Assembly (NCBI RefSeq): GCF_034424645.1
Contig: NZ_CP139969.1
Location: 2,914,001-2,978,000 of the forward strand
Reading direction: 5' to 3'
DNA from: Bordetella avium
GTDB lineage: Bacteria; Pseudomonadota; Gammaproteobacteria; Burkholderiales; Burkholderiaceae_B
Length of the DNA stretch: 64,000 nt
The position numbers were made by a program, and so were the translations under genes. Positions 26,548 to 35,298 of this stretch are shown in pieces. The first letter of the stretch is position 1; every line of letters starts with the position of its first letter. Under the pieces are notes generated by a model that was not told the origin of the DNA, searched no databases, and saw only the letters and a program-made list of their open reading frames with translations.

Positions 26548-27921
26548 ATGGGAATACTGGCAATCGTCGTCTCGCTGCTTCTGCTCATGTACTTCGCCTA
26601 CCGAGGCATCACGGTACTGATCCTGGCACCCATCATGGCGGCGCTGGCCGTGGTGATGTCAGGGGACATCACCGTTCTGTTGCCGGCCTATACCCAGACC
26701 TTTATGCACGCCCTGGGCGGCTATGTCATTCAGTTTTTGCCCATCTTTCTGCTGGGTGCGCTGTTCGGCCAGCTCATGTCGGACTCCGGCGCAGCCCAGG
26801 CCATCGCCCGCAGGATCACCGACAAACTCGGCACGCGCCACGCCATCCTGACCGTTGTGCTGGCCTGCGCCGTGCTGACTTACGGCGGGGTGTCGCTGTT
26901 CGTAGTGGCTTTCGCGGTGTATCCCATCGCCACAGTGCTGTTTCGTGACGCCAACATCCCCAAAAGACTGATCCCGGCCTCCATCGCGCTGGGTTCCTTC
27001 ACCTTCACGATGACGGCCCTGCCCGGCACGCCGTCCATCCAGAACGCGCTGCCCATCCCCTATTTCGGCACCAATGTGTTTGCCGCGCCCCTGCTGGGCA
27101 CCATCGCGGGGGTCATCATGCTGGGCGTGGGCATGGCGTGGCTGCTCAGCCGCGCCAAGCGTGCGAGAGTGGCCAACGAGGGCTATGGCCAACACACCGA
27201 AGAAGCCTCGCACGACGAAGAGCGCCCGAAAGTGCCGCTGGCCCAGGCTCTGCTGCCCCTGCTGCTGGTGATCGGCATCAATGCCCTGTTCACCTACATC
27301 GTATTCCCGCGCATGGATTTCGGCCCCCTCGAAAAACAGCATCCTGGCCTGGACCCCTCCAAGATGGCGGGTTTGTGGGCGCTGATCATCGCGCTGGCCA
27401 CCTCCTGCACGGTGCTGATCCTGATGCGCCTCAAGCACTGGAAGGGGCTGCGCGAAACCGTCAACAAGGGGGTGTTCGGATTCATGCTGCCCTTGTTCAA
27501 TACGGCATCGGAAGTCGGTTACGGCGCGGTCATCGCTAGCCTGGCGGGCTTCGCTCTCATCCGCGACGCAGTCCTGAACGTCTCGCCCGGCAACCCGCTG
27601 ATTTCCGAGGCCATCGCCATGGGCACACTGGCGGGCATTACGGGCTCGTCTTCTGGCGGCATGAGCATCGCGCTACAGACCCTGGGGGCCGACTATCTAG
27701 CCATGGCCCATAAGGCTGGCATCAGCCCCGAGCTGCTGCACCGCGTGGCAGTGCTGGCCTCGGGCAGCATGGACACCCTGCCGCAATCCGGGGCCATCAT
27801 CACGCTGCTGGCGATCTGCCGCCTGACGCACCGCAGCTCCTATGGCGATATCGCGGTGGTCACCATCGTGGGGCCGCTTATCGCCCTCGTGACCGTCATC
27901 GCATTGAGCGGCGTGATCTGA
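26548..27921 (+). CDS. GntP family permease
   Basis: A 457-residue inner-membrane permease with about 12 hydrophobic helices. GntP-family landmarks include QFLPIFLLGALFGQLMSDSGAAQAIA, FTFTMTALPGTPSIQNALPI and GSMDTLPQSGAIITLLAIC. Family members carry gluconate, hydroxybutyrate or other hydroxyacids with protons; which one cannot be read. The ATG at 26548 follows AAAGGACT. No catabolic genes adjoin it, and the next gene is an unrelated MFS exporter. Confidence 0.88.
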   Translation: MGILAIVVSLLLLMYFAYRGITVLILAPIMAALAVVMSGDITVLLPAYTQTFMHALGGYVIQFLPIFLLGALFGQLMSDSGAAQAIARRITDKLGTRHAILTVVLACAVLTYGGVSLFVVAFAVYPIATVLFRDANIPKRLIPASIALGSFTFTMTALPGTPSIQNALPIPYFGTNVFAAPLLGTIAGVIMLGVGMAWLLSRAKRARVANEGYGQHTEEASHDEERPKVPLAQALLPLLLVIGINALFTYIVFPRMDFGPLEKQHPGLDPSKMAGLWALIIALATSCTVLILMRLKHWKGLRETVNKGVFGFMLPLFNTASEVGYGAVIASLAGFALIRDAVLNVSPGNPLISEAIAMGTLAGITGSSSGGMSIALQTLGADYLAMAHKAGISPELLHRVAVLASGSMDTLPQSGAIITLLAICRLTHRSSYGDIAVVTIVGPLIALVTVIALSGVI

Positions 27922-28023
27922 ATGCCGGCGCGTGTTTATCCACGCGCCTATCCACTTAAAAGCGCTAACCGCGCCCCTGCCTCAGCCGGGAGGCGGCCGG
28001 GCTTCGCTTCCCTAGCCGCCCCC

Positions 28024-29241
28024 ATGTCCACGGCCGCCGATCCGCTCTCCAGCCCCTCATTGCGCCGCTTCCTCGCTGCCCGTTTCTGCGCCTCGCTGTC
28101 CTATCAAATCGTATCTGTGGCGGTGGGCTGGCAAGTCTATGCCCTGTCGGGCAGCGCGCTGGACCTGGGGCTGATCGGGCTGGCTCAGTTCCTGCCCATG
28201 ATGTGTTTGACCCTGGTGGTCGGGCATGTCGCCGACCGCTACGACCGGCGGCGCATCGTGGCCATCTGCATGGCCTTGGAAGCCCTGGCCACGCTAGTGC
28301 TGGCTGCGGCCGCCCTGCACGGCTTCGGAGGCACGGCCCTCATCTACACCACCGTGATCGTGATGAGTTCGGCGCGCGCCTTCGAGGCCCCGACCCTGCC
28401 CACCCTGATTCCGGCCATCGTGCCGCGCGACGGGATTCCGCGCGCCACTGCGCTGTCGGCGTCTTCCAACCAGATCGCCCAGATCGCCGGCCCGGCGCTG
28501 GGCGGCATCGGCTATGGCATCGGCACGGGCTGGGTGTATTGCGCCGCTTCGCTGATCTATGGCGTCGGGCTGGTGTCCATTCTGCGCGTGCGCACGCAAC
28601 GCCCGCCGGCGCACAAGGCGCCCACCACCTGGCACACCCTCTTTGCCGGCATCCGCTTTATCGCCAGCCGCCGCATTCTGCTCGGCACCCTTTCTCTGGA
28701 TCTGTTCGCCGTGCTGCTGGGCGGCGCGACCGCGCTCTTGCCGGTTTTCGCCAAAGACATTCTGGATGCCGGCCCCTGGGCCTTGGGCGCCCTGCGCGCC
28801 GCCCCGGCCCTGGGCGCGGCCTTGACTTCGCTGGCGCTGGCCCGGCTGACCATGGGCGAACATGTCGGCCGCATGCTGTTCGGCGCCCTGATGCTGTTCG
28901 GCATAGCGACCGTGGCCTTCGGCCTGTCGACCTCCATCCCGGTCTCGCTTGCCGCCTTGGCCGTGCTGGGCGCGGCCGACTCGATCAACGTGGTGGTGCG
29001 CTCTTCGCTGGTCCAGTTGCACACCCCTGATGAGATGCTCGGCAGGGTCAGCGCCGTGAACACGCTTTTTGTCGGCGCGTCCAATCAACTGGGCGAGTTT
29101 GAATCGGGCCTGACGGCGGCGCTGCTGGGCACGGTGCCGGCCGTTGTGCTGGGTGGCCTGGGCACGATGGCAGTCGCCGGGCTATGGATGTGGTGGTTCC
29201 CCGAACTGCGCAAACTCAAAACACTGGCCCCGGGTCCCTGA
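28024..29241 (+). CDS. MFS transporter, EntS-like
   Basis: A 405-residue major facilitator with about 12 helices. The loop between helices 2 and 3 reads GHVADRYDRRRIV, the canonical MFS signature. The fold resembles the MFS_3/EntS group of exporters, some of which export siderophores. The ATG at 28024 gives the typical N-terminus; the frame is open further upstream without support. It stands about 100 bases after the GntP permease. Confidence 0.82.
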   Translation: MSTAADPLSSPSLRRFLAARFCASLSYQIVSVAVGWQVYALSGSALDLGLIGLAQFLPMMCLTLVVGHVADRYDRRRIVAICMALEALATLVLAAAALHGFGGTALIYTTVIVMSSARAFEAPTLPTLIPAIVPRDGIPRATALSASSNQIAQIAGPALGGIGYGIGTGWVYCAASLIYGVGLVSILRVRTQRPPAHKAPTTWHTLFAGIRFIASRRILLGTLSLDLFAVLLGGATALLPVFAKDILDAGPWALGALRAAPALGAALTSLALARLTMGEHVGRMLFGALMLFGIATVAFGLSTSIPVSLAALAVLGAADSINVVVRSSLVQLHTPDEMLGRVSAVNTLFVGASNQLGEFESGLTAALLGTVPAVVLGGLGTMAVAGLWMWWFPELRKLKTLAPGP

Positions 29242-29324
29242 GGCGAAAAAGGCTGCGCTTTCATGACAGACATCAAACCGTCATGCCAGCGCGCTATACC
29301 AGAAGCTTTTTCAAGGAGTGCGCC

Positions 29325-29774
29325 ATGCGCCTGCGCGCCGCCAACCGGGCTGACGGTGACCGGATCGCCGAACTGCTCGACCAATTGGGCTATCCGGGCG
29401 CCGAGGGCTTTCTGGCCCGGCGCCTGACGCAGCTGCTCGACCACCCTGACGCCGGCATTGTTGTCGCCGAACGCGGGCAGGCGGTAATCGGGTTCATTTC
29501 CTATCATTTCATCCCGCAATTGGGGCTGCCCCAGGATTTCTGCCGCATCAGTTATTGCTGTGTCGCCAGCGAAGCACGCGGGATGGGGGCGGGAGCGCTG
29601 CTCGAAGCCGCCGTCCATGCCGCCGCCCGGGCCCGAGGCTGTGACCGCATCGAGCTGCATTGCCACGAAGACCGCAATGCGGCGCACGGATTCTATGAGC
29701 GGCTGGGCTATCAGGAAGCCCCCAAATACCTGATGAAGGCCGCAAACAAGAAGGAGCGCGGCACACAGCGCTGA
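29325..29774 (+). CDS. GNAT family N-acetyltransferase
   Basis: A 149-residue acetyltransferase set by AAGGAG nine bases before the ATG. The acetyl-CoA loop reads CVASEARGMGAGALLEAAV and the C-terminal strand contains FYERLGYQEAPKYLMK. No antibiotic-specific signature is seen. Convergent with the zinc-ribbon protein gene. Confidence 0.85.
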   Translation: MRLRAANRADGDRIAELLDQLGYPGAEGFLARRLTQLLDHPDAGIVVAERGQAVIGFISYHFIPQLGLPQDFCRISYCCVASEARGMGAGALLEAAVHAAARARGCDRIELHCHEDRNAAHGFYERLGYQEAPKYLMKAANKKERGTQR

Positions 29775-29777
29775 AGC

Positions 29778-30086
29778 TCAGGGACGCTCGGTGCCGCAGC
29801 GCCAGCATTCGCTGAACTGCGCTTCCAGGACCTCTGCGCAGCGCGGGCAGGTCCAGGGCAAGGCCGCCGCCTCGGCTGCGGGCTCAAGGCCAATCAAACG
29901 CATGGCGAAATCGCGGTCGGACTCACGTTCGATCCAGATCTCCGGCCCGCACTGATCCACCGGAATTTCGCCCATCACCCCTTGCAGATGCTGGTTATGC
30001 AGCTCGGCGGACACCCGTGCCTGACGCAGTAGGTTCAGCCAATGCTGGGCCAACAAAAGACTGGGCGCGCGGACAAGCCGGTACAT
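29778..30086 (-). CDS. DUF2007-like protein with C-terminal zinc ribbon
   Basis: A 102-residue protein. The N-terminal half (MYRLVRAPSLLLAQHWLNLLR) resembles DUF2007 signal-transducing modules, and the C-terminal 30 residues form a zinc ribbon with two Cys pairs (CPRC and CWRC). Function unknown. Such fusions are common small housekeeping proteins in Bordetella relatives, to my knowledge. It is divergent from the metallophosphoesterase gene. Confidence 0.75.
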   Translation of the reverse strand: MYRLVRAPSLLLAQHWLNLLRQARVSAELHNQHLQGVMGEIPVDQCGPEIWIERESDRDFAMRLIGLEPAAEAAALPWTCPRCAEVLEAQFSECWRCGTERP

Positions 30087-30183
30087 GGTATGAGCTCGGG
30101 GGGAAGATAAGGTATTTTATTCTCGTCTGCGGGCAAGGCCCCGCGCTTGCGGGATTAGAATCCGCTTTTGCCCCTGGATTGTC

Positions 30184-31344
30184 ATGGCGCTGCGCAACTC
30201 CTCTTTCTTTCTCCGCTTTCTCGCCTTAGGCGTACTGGCCCATGTCTATGTCGGCCTGCGTATCATCCCTGCCGTACCGCTAGGACAAATCTGGCAAGTC
30301 GGCGCCACCCTAGTGCTGGTGCTGTCCTGCATTTTGATCCCGCTGGGCATGCTGAGCCGCTCCTCGGGACGCCAGCCCTGGGCGGACCGCCTGGCCTGGG
30401 CTGGCCTCTTGGCCATGGGCTTTTTCTCTTCGCTGTTTGTGTTCACGGTGCTGCGCGATGTGGTCTTGGTCGGCGCAGGCCTGTGGCGGCTGGCCACCGG
30501 CGGCGCGCCGCCGATCCGGCTGCGCGAAGTCAGCGCTATGGCGGTGCCCTTGCTGGCGCTGGCTGGCAGCGTTCTGGGATTTTTCAATGCCCGACGGCTG
30601 GCCCATGTCAAAGCGGTCCGCGTACCCATTGCCGGGCTACCTGCCGAGCTCGAGGGCTTGCGCATCGCCCAGATCAGTGACATCCATGTCGGCCCCACGA
30701 TCAAAGCCCCCTATGTCCAGGCCATTGTGGACGCGGTCAATGCCTTGAACCCCGACATCATCGCCATCACCGGCGATATCGTCGATGGCAACGTGACCCA
30801 GCTCGGGCCGCACACCCGACCACTGGGTGAGCTGCGCGCGCCGGGCGGCGTCTATCTGGTCACGGGCAATCACGAGTACTACTCGGGCGCGGATCAATGG
30901 ATAGGCGAGCTCCGCCGCCTGGGCCTGAAGGTCTTGCTGAACGAACACGCGGTCGTCACGATCAAGGGGCAGGAGGTCGTGGTCGCCGGCGTCACCGACT
31001 ACACGGCCGGCGACTTCGATCCCGCACAGCGCAGCGATCCGCAACAAGCCTTGAACGGCGCCCCGGCCGATGCGGCCGTCAAGCTGCTGCTCGCGCATCA
31101 GCCGCGTAGCGCCCTGGCCGCCGCGCCGCTGGGCTACACCCTGCAACTATCGGGACACACGCATGGCGGCCAGTTCTTCCCCTGGGGCTTTTTCGTGCGC
31201 CTGCAACAGCCCTTCACATCGGGCCTGCACAAACAGGGCAAACTCTGGGTCTACACCAGCCGAGGCACCGGTTATTGGGGCCCCCCCATGCGTCTGGCCG
31301 CACCGTCCGAGATCAGCCTGGTTCGCTTGACCCGAGCCACATGA
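30184..31344 (+). CDS. Membrane-anchored metallophosphoesterase, YkuE/YaeI-like
   Basis: A 386-residue protein with four N-terminal transmembrane helices (to about residue 140) and a C-terminal calcineurin-type phosphoesterase. Metal-binding blocks are complete: ISDIHVG, GDIVDGN, GNHEYY, HQPRS and SGHTHGGQ. Related proteins hydrolyse lipid or nucleotide phosphates at the membrane surface; the substrate is not predictable. A hairpin follows the gene. Confidence 0.9.
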   Translation: MALRNSSFFLRFLALGVLAHVYVGLRIIPAVPLGQIWQVGATLVLVLSCILIPLGMLSRSSGRQPWADRLAWAGLLAMGFFSSLFVFTVLRDVVLVGAGLWRLATGGAPPIRLREVSAMAVPLLALAGSVLGFFNARRLAHVKAVRVPIAGLPAELEGLRIAQISDIHVGPTIKAPYVQAIVDAVNALNPDIIAITGDIVDGNVTQLGPHTRPLGELRAPGGVYLVTGNHEYYSGADQWIGELRRLGLKVLLNEHAVVTIKGQEVVVAGVTDYTAGDFDPAQRSDPQQALNGAPADAAVKLLLAHQPRSALAAAPLGYTLQLSGHTHGGQFFPWGFFVRLQQPFTSGLHKQGKLWVYTSRGTGYWGPPMRLAAPSEISLVRLTRAT

Positions 31345-31347
31345 GAC

Positions 31348-31380
31348 AATGCCGGCCTGAACAGCCGGCATTTCTTTCTT
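31348..31380 (+). terminator. Terminator after the metallophosphoesterase gene
   Basis: AATGCCGGC and GCCGGCATT form a nine-base stem around a seven-base loop, followed by TCTTTCTTC. It ends just before the ATG at 31382, so the flavoprotein gene is left with almost no leader. Confidence 0.7.
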
Positions 31381-31381
31381 C

Positions 31382-32617
31382 ATGTCCTCCTCCCCTTCCC
31401 GCCTACACGTCGCCGTCATCGGTGGCGGCCCCGCCGGTCTCATGGCTGCCGAAACGCTGGCGCTGGGCGGCGCCCAGGTCGATGTTTACGACGCCATGCC
31501 CTCGGTAGGCCGAAAGTTTCTGTTGGCAGGCCGAGGCGGCCTGAACTTGACGCACAGCGAAGCGCTGCCCGCCTTCATCGGCCGCTACGGCGCAGCCGCC
31601 GAACAGGTCGCCGCCTGGCTGGCACTGCTCTCACCCGATGCGCTGCGCGACTGGACCCACGCCCTGGGCGTGGAGACCTTCATCGGGACGTCAGGCCGAG
31701 TCTTTCCCAAAGCAATGAAGGCGGCGCCCATGTTGCGCGCCTGGCTGACGCGCTTGCGCGCTCAGGGGGTTCGCTTTCACATGCGGCACCGCTGGCAAGG
31801 CTGGCTTGCCAGCGAACCCGCGAGCCCGCAAACGCTGCGCTTCGATACACCCGAAGGAACGCTGACAAGTTCGGCCGACGCCGTGGTGCTGGCTCTGGGC
31901 GGCGCAAGCTGGGCCCGTCTGGGTTCGGATGGCGCCTGGCTGGCGCCCTTGGCGCAGCGCGGGGTGGCGGTCACCCCCCTGTTGCCAGCCAACTGCGGCT
32001 TTGATGTCGCCTGGAGCCCCCATTTCATCGAACGCTACGCCGGGCAGCCGCTTAAATCCGTGGCGCTCGCCTTGTCGGAAAACGGGCCAGGCAGGCGGGG
32101 AGAGTGCATGATCAGCGCCTCGGGCATCGAAGGCAGCCTGGTCTACGCCTTATCGGCCCCGCTGCGCGACACCCTGCTCGGCGAGGGCGAAGCCACCGCC
32201 TGGCTGGATCTGCTGCCTGATTGGAGCGCGGCCCGCGTGGCCGATGCCGTGCATCATCCTCGCGGCGCGCGTTCGTGGTCCAGCCACCTGCAAAGCCGTC
32301 TGGGTCTCAAGGGTGTCAAGGCCGGTCTGCTGCGCGAATGCCTGCCGGACTTCCATGATCTGGACCTGCTGGCGCAGCGCATCAAGGCGCTGCCCATCCG
32401 TATACAGGCGCCCCGCCCCATCGACGAGGCGATCAGCAGCGCTGGCGGCATCTGCTTCGAGGCCCTCACGCCGCAGCTCATGCTGCGCGATGCGCCCGGC
32501 GTGTATTGCGCAGGCGAAATGCTGGATTGGGAAGCGCCGACGGGCGGCTATCTGCTCACCGCCTGCATGGCCAGCGGCAAGGCCGCCGCGCAAGGCTTGC
32601 TCGCCGACCACGCCTGA
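31382..32617 (+). CDS. HI0933-family FAD-dependent oxidoreductase
   Basis: A 411-residue flavoprotein. The Rossmann dinucleotide motif is VIGGGPAGLMAAETLALGGAQVDVYD, and later blocks include GRGGLNLTHS, LALGGASW, CAGEMLDWEAPTGGYLL and a C-terminal cofactor-closing segment. This is the BaiN/HI0933 (TIGR03862-like) group of aminoacetone-oxidase-like proteins, mostly of unknown substrate. No ribosome site precedes the ATG because a terminator stem abuts it. Convergent with argC. Confidence 0.88.
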   Translation: MSSSPSRLHVAVIGGGPAGLMAAETLALGGAQVDVYDAMPSVGRKFLLAGRGGLNLTHSEALPAFIGRYGAAAEQVAAWLALLSPDALRDWTHALGVETFIGTSGRVFPKAMKAAPMLRAWLTRLRAQGVRFHMRHRWQGWLASEPASPQTLRFDTPEGTLTSSADAVVLALGGASWARLGSDGAWLAPLAQRGVAVTPLLPANCGFDVAWSPHFIERYAGQPLKSVALALSENGPGRRGECMISASGIEGSLVYALSAPLRDTLLGEGEATAWLDLLPDWSAARVADAVHHPRGARSWSSHLQSRLGLKGVKAGLLRECLPDFHDLDLLAQRIKALPIRIQAPRPIDEAISSAGGICFEALTPQLMLRDAPGVYCAGEMLDWEAPTGGYLLTACMASGKAAAQGLLADHA

Positions 32618-32623
32618 CACGCC

Positions 32624-33532
32624 TCAGGCCTGCAACATCAGATCCAGGTTCTGCACGGCCGCGCCCGCTGCGCCCTTGCCCAGGTTGTCGAACACCGCCG
32701 CCAGCAGGATATGCCCATGCTCGGCGTTCTCGAAGACATGCAGGTGCAGGGCGTTGCTGCCGTTGGCCGCTCGCGGATCGAGCTGCTCGGGCAGGGCCTG
32801 GCAAACCTGCACATGGACGCTGTTCACATAGTGGCGAGCCAGGCAGTCGCGCATCGCGCGCCCATCGGCCCCTGCAGGCAAAAGGCGGCGCTGCAAGGCG
32901 ATCGTGAGCGCGATCCCCTGGCGAAATGATCCATAGGCCGGCGTGAATACCGGCCTGGCGGCCAGCCCGGCGTAATGTTCGATTTCGGGCGTGTGTTTGT
33001 GCGCGAGCCCCAAACCATAGGCCGCATAAGGCGGCGCATCAGCGCCGCCTTCATGCTCCTGCACACCGACGCGCCCCTTGCCGGAATAGCCCGACACGGC
33101 ATGCACGGTGATGGGGTAATCGGCTGGCACTAGCCCGGCCGCCACCAGCGGACGCAACAGGCCGACCGCGCCGGTGGGATAGCAGCCGGGATTGCTCACC
33201 CGGGCAGCGCGGGCGATACGCTCCGCCTGTGCCGGCGCCATCTCCGGAAAACCGTATTCCCAACCCGGTGTGAGCCGGTGCGCCGAGCTGGCGTCCAGCA
33301 CACGCACGGCGGGGTTACGAATGGCGGCGACCGCTTCGCGCGCGGCGGAATCAGGCAGGCAAAGAATGGCGATATCGCACTGATTGATAGCCTCTGCGCG
33401 GCGCTGGCTGTCTTTGCGCTCGGCGGCGGGCAAGGTCAGGATGCGCAGGTCATCGCGCCCGCGCAGGCGTTCATGGATCTGCAAACCCGTCGTGCCCTGG
33501 TCGCCGTCGATAAAAACAAGTGCTTGAGTCAT
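32624..33532 (-). CDS. argC: N-acetyl-gamma-glutamyl-phosphate reductase, type 2
   Basis: A 302-residue NADP-dependent reductase of arginine biosynthesis. The catalytic cysteine lies in [15 protein letters not shown], and the N-terminal nucleotide-binding part reads [17 protein letters not shown]. The short type-2 form lacks the insert of the long form, consistent with 302 residues. It stands alone, separated from a divergent LysR gene by about 100 bases. Confidence 0.93.
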   Translation of the reverse strand: MTQALVFIDGDQGTTGLQIHERLRGRDDLRILTLPAAERKDSQRRAEAINQCDIAILCLPDSAAREAVAAIRNPAVRVLDASSAHRLTPGWEYGFPEMAPAQAERIARAARVSNPGCYPTGAVGLLRPLVAAGLVPADYPITVHAVSGYSGKGRVGVQEHEGGADAPPYAAYGLGLAHKHTPEIEHYAGLAARPVFTPAYGSFRQGIALTIALQRRLLPAGADGRAMRDCLARHYVNSVHVQVCQALPEQLDPRAANGSNALHLHVFENAEHGHILLAAVFDNLGKGAAGAAVQNLDLMLQA

Positions 33533-33609
33533 GGTGCATTCCCCGGATCGGATGCGCCTATGATCCCGCTTGGCTTAAACTAAGAAAAGTTGAATTTCAT
33601 AACTCTCAG

Positions 33610-33626
33610 ATTCAGTATTTCTGAAT
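33610..33626. promoter_or_regulatory. LysR-type palindrome in the argC-lysR gap
   Basis: ATTCAGTATTTCTGAAT has six-base arms ATTCAG and CTGAAT with a five-base spacer, eight bases before the LysR start. It suits autorepression by the adjacent regulator, with the divergent argC promoter close by. Confidence 0.45.
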
Positions 33627-33634
33627 AACAGCTC

Positions 33635-34510
33635 ATGCGTGAAATCAGCCTGGACCGTCTGCGCACCCTGGTGGCCATTGCCGATCTCGGCTCGTTCGTG
33701 CAGGCCGCCCGCGCGCTGCACCTGGCTGCGCCTACGGTCAGCCTGCATATCACCGAGCTGGAAGCCCGCATCGGCGCGCCCCTGCTCTCCCGCCAGCGGG
33801 GCCAGGTGCGCCCCACCCCCATCGGCGACACCCTGGTTGCGCGGGCGCGCAGTCTGTTGGCCGAAGCGGATCAGGCACTGGACGATGTGCAGCGCCAGGT
33901 GCAGGGGCTGGCTGGCCGCGTGCGGCTGGGCGCTTCCACCGGCGCCATTGCCCATCTCCTGCCTCGGGCCCTGGAAGCGCTGGGCAACACCCACCCTGGC
34001 ATCGACGTCCAGGTGGAAGTCCTGACCTCCCAGGAAAGCCTGACCCGGCTGAGCAAGGGCCCCCTGGACATCGCACTGGTGGCCTTGCCGCAAGCCGAAA
34101 CGCCCGGCCTGACGGTGCGGCCCTGGCGCCGCGATCCCGTCATGGCCTTTGTGCCCGCGGCCTGGCGGCCGCCCGCCCGAATCACCCCACAATGGCTGGC
34201 GGACCGGGCGCTGATCCTGAACGACGCGAGCACGCGGCTATCCCGCATCACGACGGAATGGTTCGCTGCGGCGGGTCTGCGGGCCAAGGCGCGCATCCAT
34301 CTCAATTTCAACGACGCCATCAAAAGCCTGGTGTCGGCAGGTTACGGGGCCGCCCTCTTGCCGCATGAGGCCACTGCCCCGCCGCCCGACGACCGCATCG
34401 CCATGCGCCCCCTGCGTCCAGCGCTATGGCGGCCTTTGGGCATCGCCCATCGCGCCGCCGCCATGGAAACGGCGACCCGCCATGTGCTGGATGCACTGCG
34501 CCAGCGTTGA
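33635..34510 (+). CDS. LysR family transcriptional regulator
   Basis: A 291-residue regulator: the winged-helix N-terminus reads ISLDRLRTLVAIADLGSFVQAARAL and the effector domain starts at RVRLGASTGAIAHLLP. Divergent from argC with a palindrome in the gap, a classic layout for regulation of the divergent gene and itself. Whether it really controls argC, or a distant target, is not shown by sequence. Confidence 0.88.
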   Translation: MREISLDRLRTLVAIADLGSFVQAARALHLAAPTVSLHITELEARIGAPLLSRQRGQVRPTPIGDTLVARARSLLAEADQALDDVQRQVQGLAGRVRLGASTGAIAHLLPRALEALGNTHPGIDVQVEVLTSQESLTRLSKGPLDIALVALPQAETPGLTVRPWRRDPVMAFVPAAWRPPARITPQWLADRALILNDASTRLSRITTEWFAAAGLRAKARIHLNFNDAIKSLVSAGYGAALLPHEATAPPPDDRIAMRPLRPALWRPLGIAHRAAAMETATRHVLDALRQR

Positions 34511-34643
34511 ACCCCGCACAGGGCTGCCGCCATCCGCGCGAGCGGCCAGCACCACCCGCGCCCCGGCAACCTTCAGGTCCAAGGCTTGCCGCCGGCCAGG
34601 CCCAGGCGAGAACGGCGCTAAGCGGCGCGGCTACACTGCAGGC

Positions 34644-35144
34644 ATGCCTTCCACGATCACAGTACGCCTGTGGCAGCCTGACACCACGCCGAGCGCCGAA
34701 ACCCTAGCCCAGCTATGGCTGCGCTCAGTGCGCGCCACCCACGACTTTCTCGACGAAGCCACCGTGCTGGCCCTCTACCCCGAAGTGCGGGATCACTATC
34801 TGCCCGCCGTCACCTTATGGCTGGCCGAAGAGGCATCAGGCCTTTGCCTGGGCTTCATGGGCCTACAGGTGCACGCGCAGGGCGCCGATGTGGCCATGCT
34901 GTTCATCGAGCCGGCCGCACGCGGACAGGGCCTGGGACGCCGCCTGCTGGATCAGGCCAGGGCAGACCATGGCGCACTGACGGTGGATGTCAATGAACAG
35001 AATCCGCAGGCCTGGGAGTTTTACCGCCATTACGGTTTTGAACAGACGGGCCGCTCGCCGCTGGATGGCCAGGGACGGCCTTTCCCCTTGATTCATATGG
35101 CGTTGCGAGGGGACCCAAGCTGCGCAGGCTTAGGCCTGCCCTAA
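34644..35144 (+). CDS. GNAT family N-acetyltransferase
   Basis: A 166-residue acetyltransferase. Landmarks are LFIEPAARGQGLGRRLLDQA (acetyl-CoA loop) and VNEQNPQAWEFYRHYGFEQ. The ATG at 34644 gives the natural N-terminus; the open frame extends upstream through the end of the LysR gene without support. Followed by a strong terminator. Confidence 0.85.
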   Translation: MPSTITVRLWQPDTTPSAETLAQLWLRSVRATHDFLDEATVLALYPEVRDHYLPAVTLWLAEEASGLCLGFMGLQVHAQGADVAMLFIEPAARGQGLGRRLLDQARADHGALTVDVNEQNPQAWEFYRHYGFEQTGRSPLDGQGRPFPLIHMALRGDPSCAGLGLP

Positions 35145-35250
35145 GAGGTTCCGGGGATGTCGTGCAGCAGACGGGCGAAAGCCGCTGCGTAAGAGCGGGT
35201 CGCGCGGCTTAATCGGCACGCGGTGAGATCAACTTGCATTGCGGCCCAAT

Positions 35251-35283
35251 AAAAAATGGCAGATACGCGATCTGCCATTTTTT
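35251..35283. terminator. Strong bidirectional terminator
   Basis: A perfect 14-bp stem (AAAAAATGGCAGAT and its complement) with loop ACGCG. The A-run on one side and T-run on the other serve both the acetyltransferase gene and the convergent 514-residue protein gene. Confidence 0.88.
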
Positions 35284-35298
35284 ACGGTTTGGCGGCGT

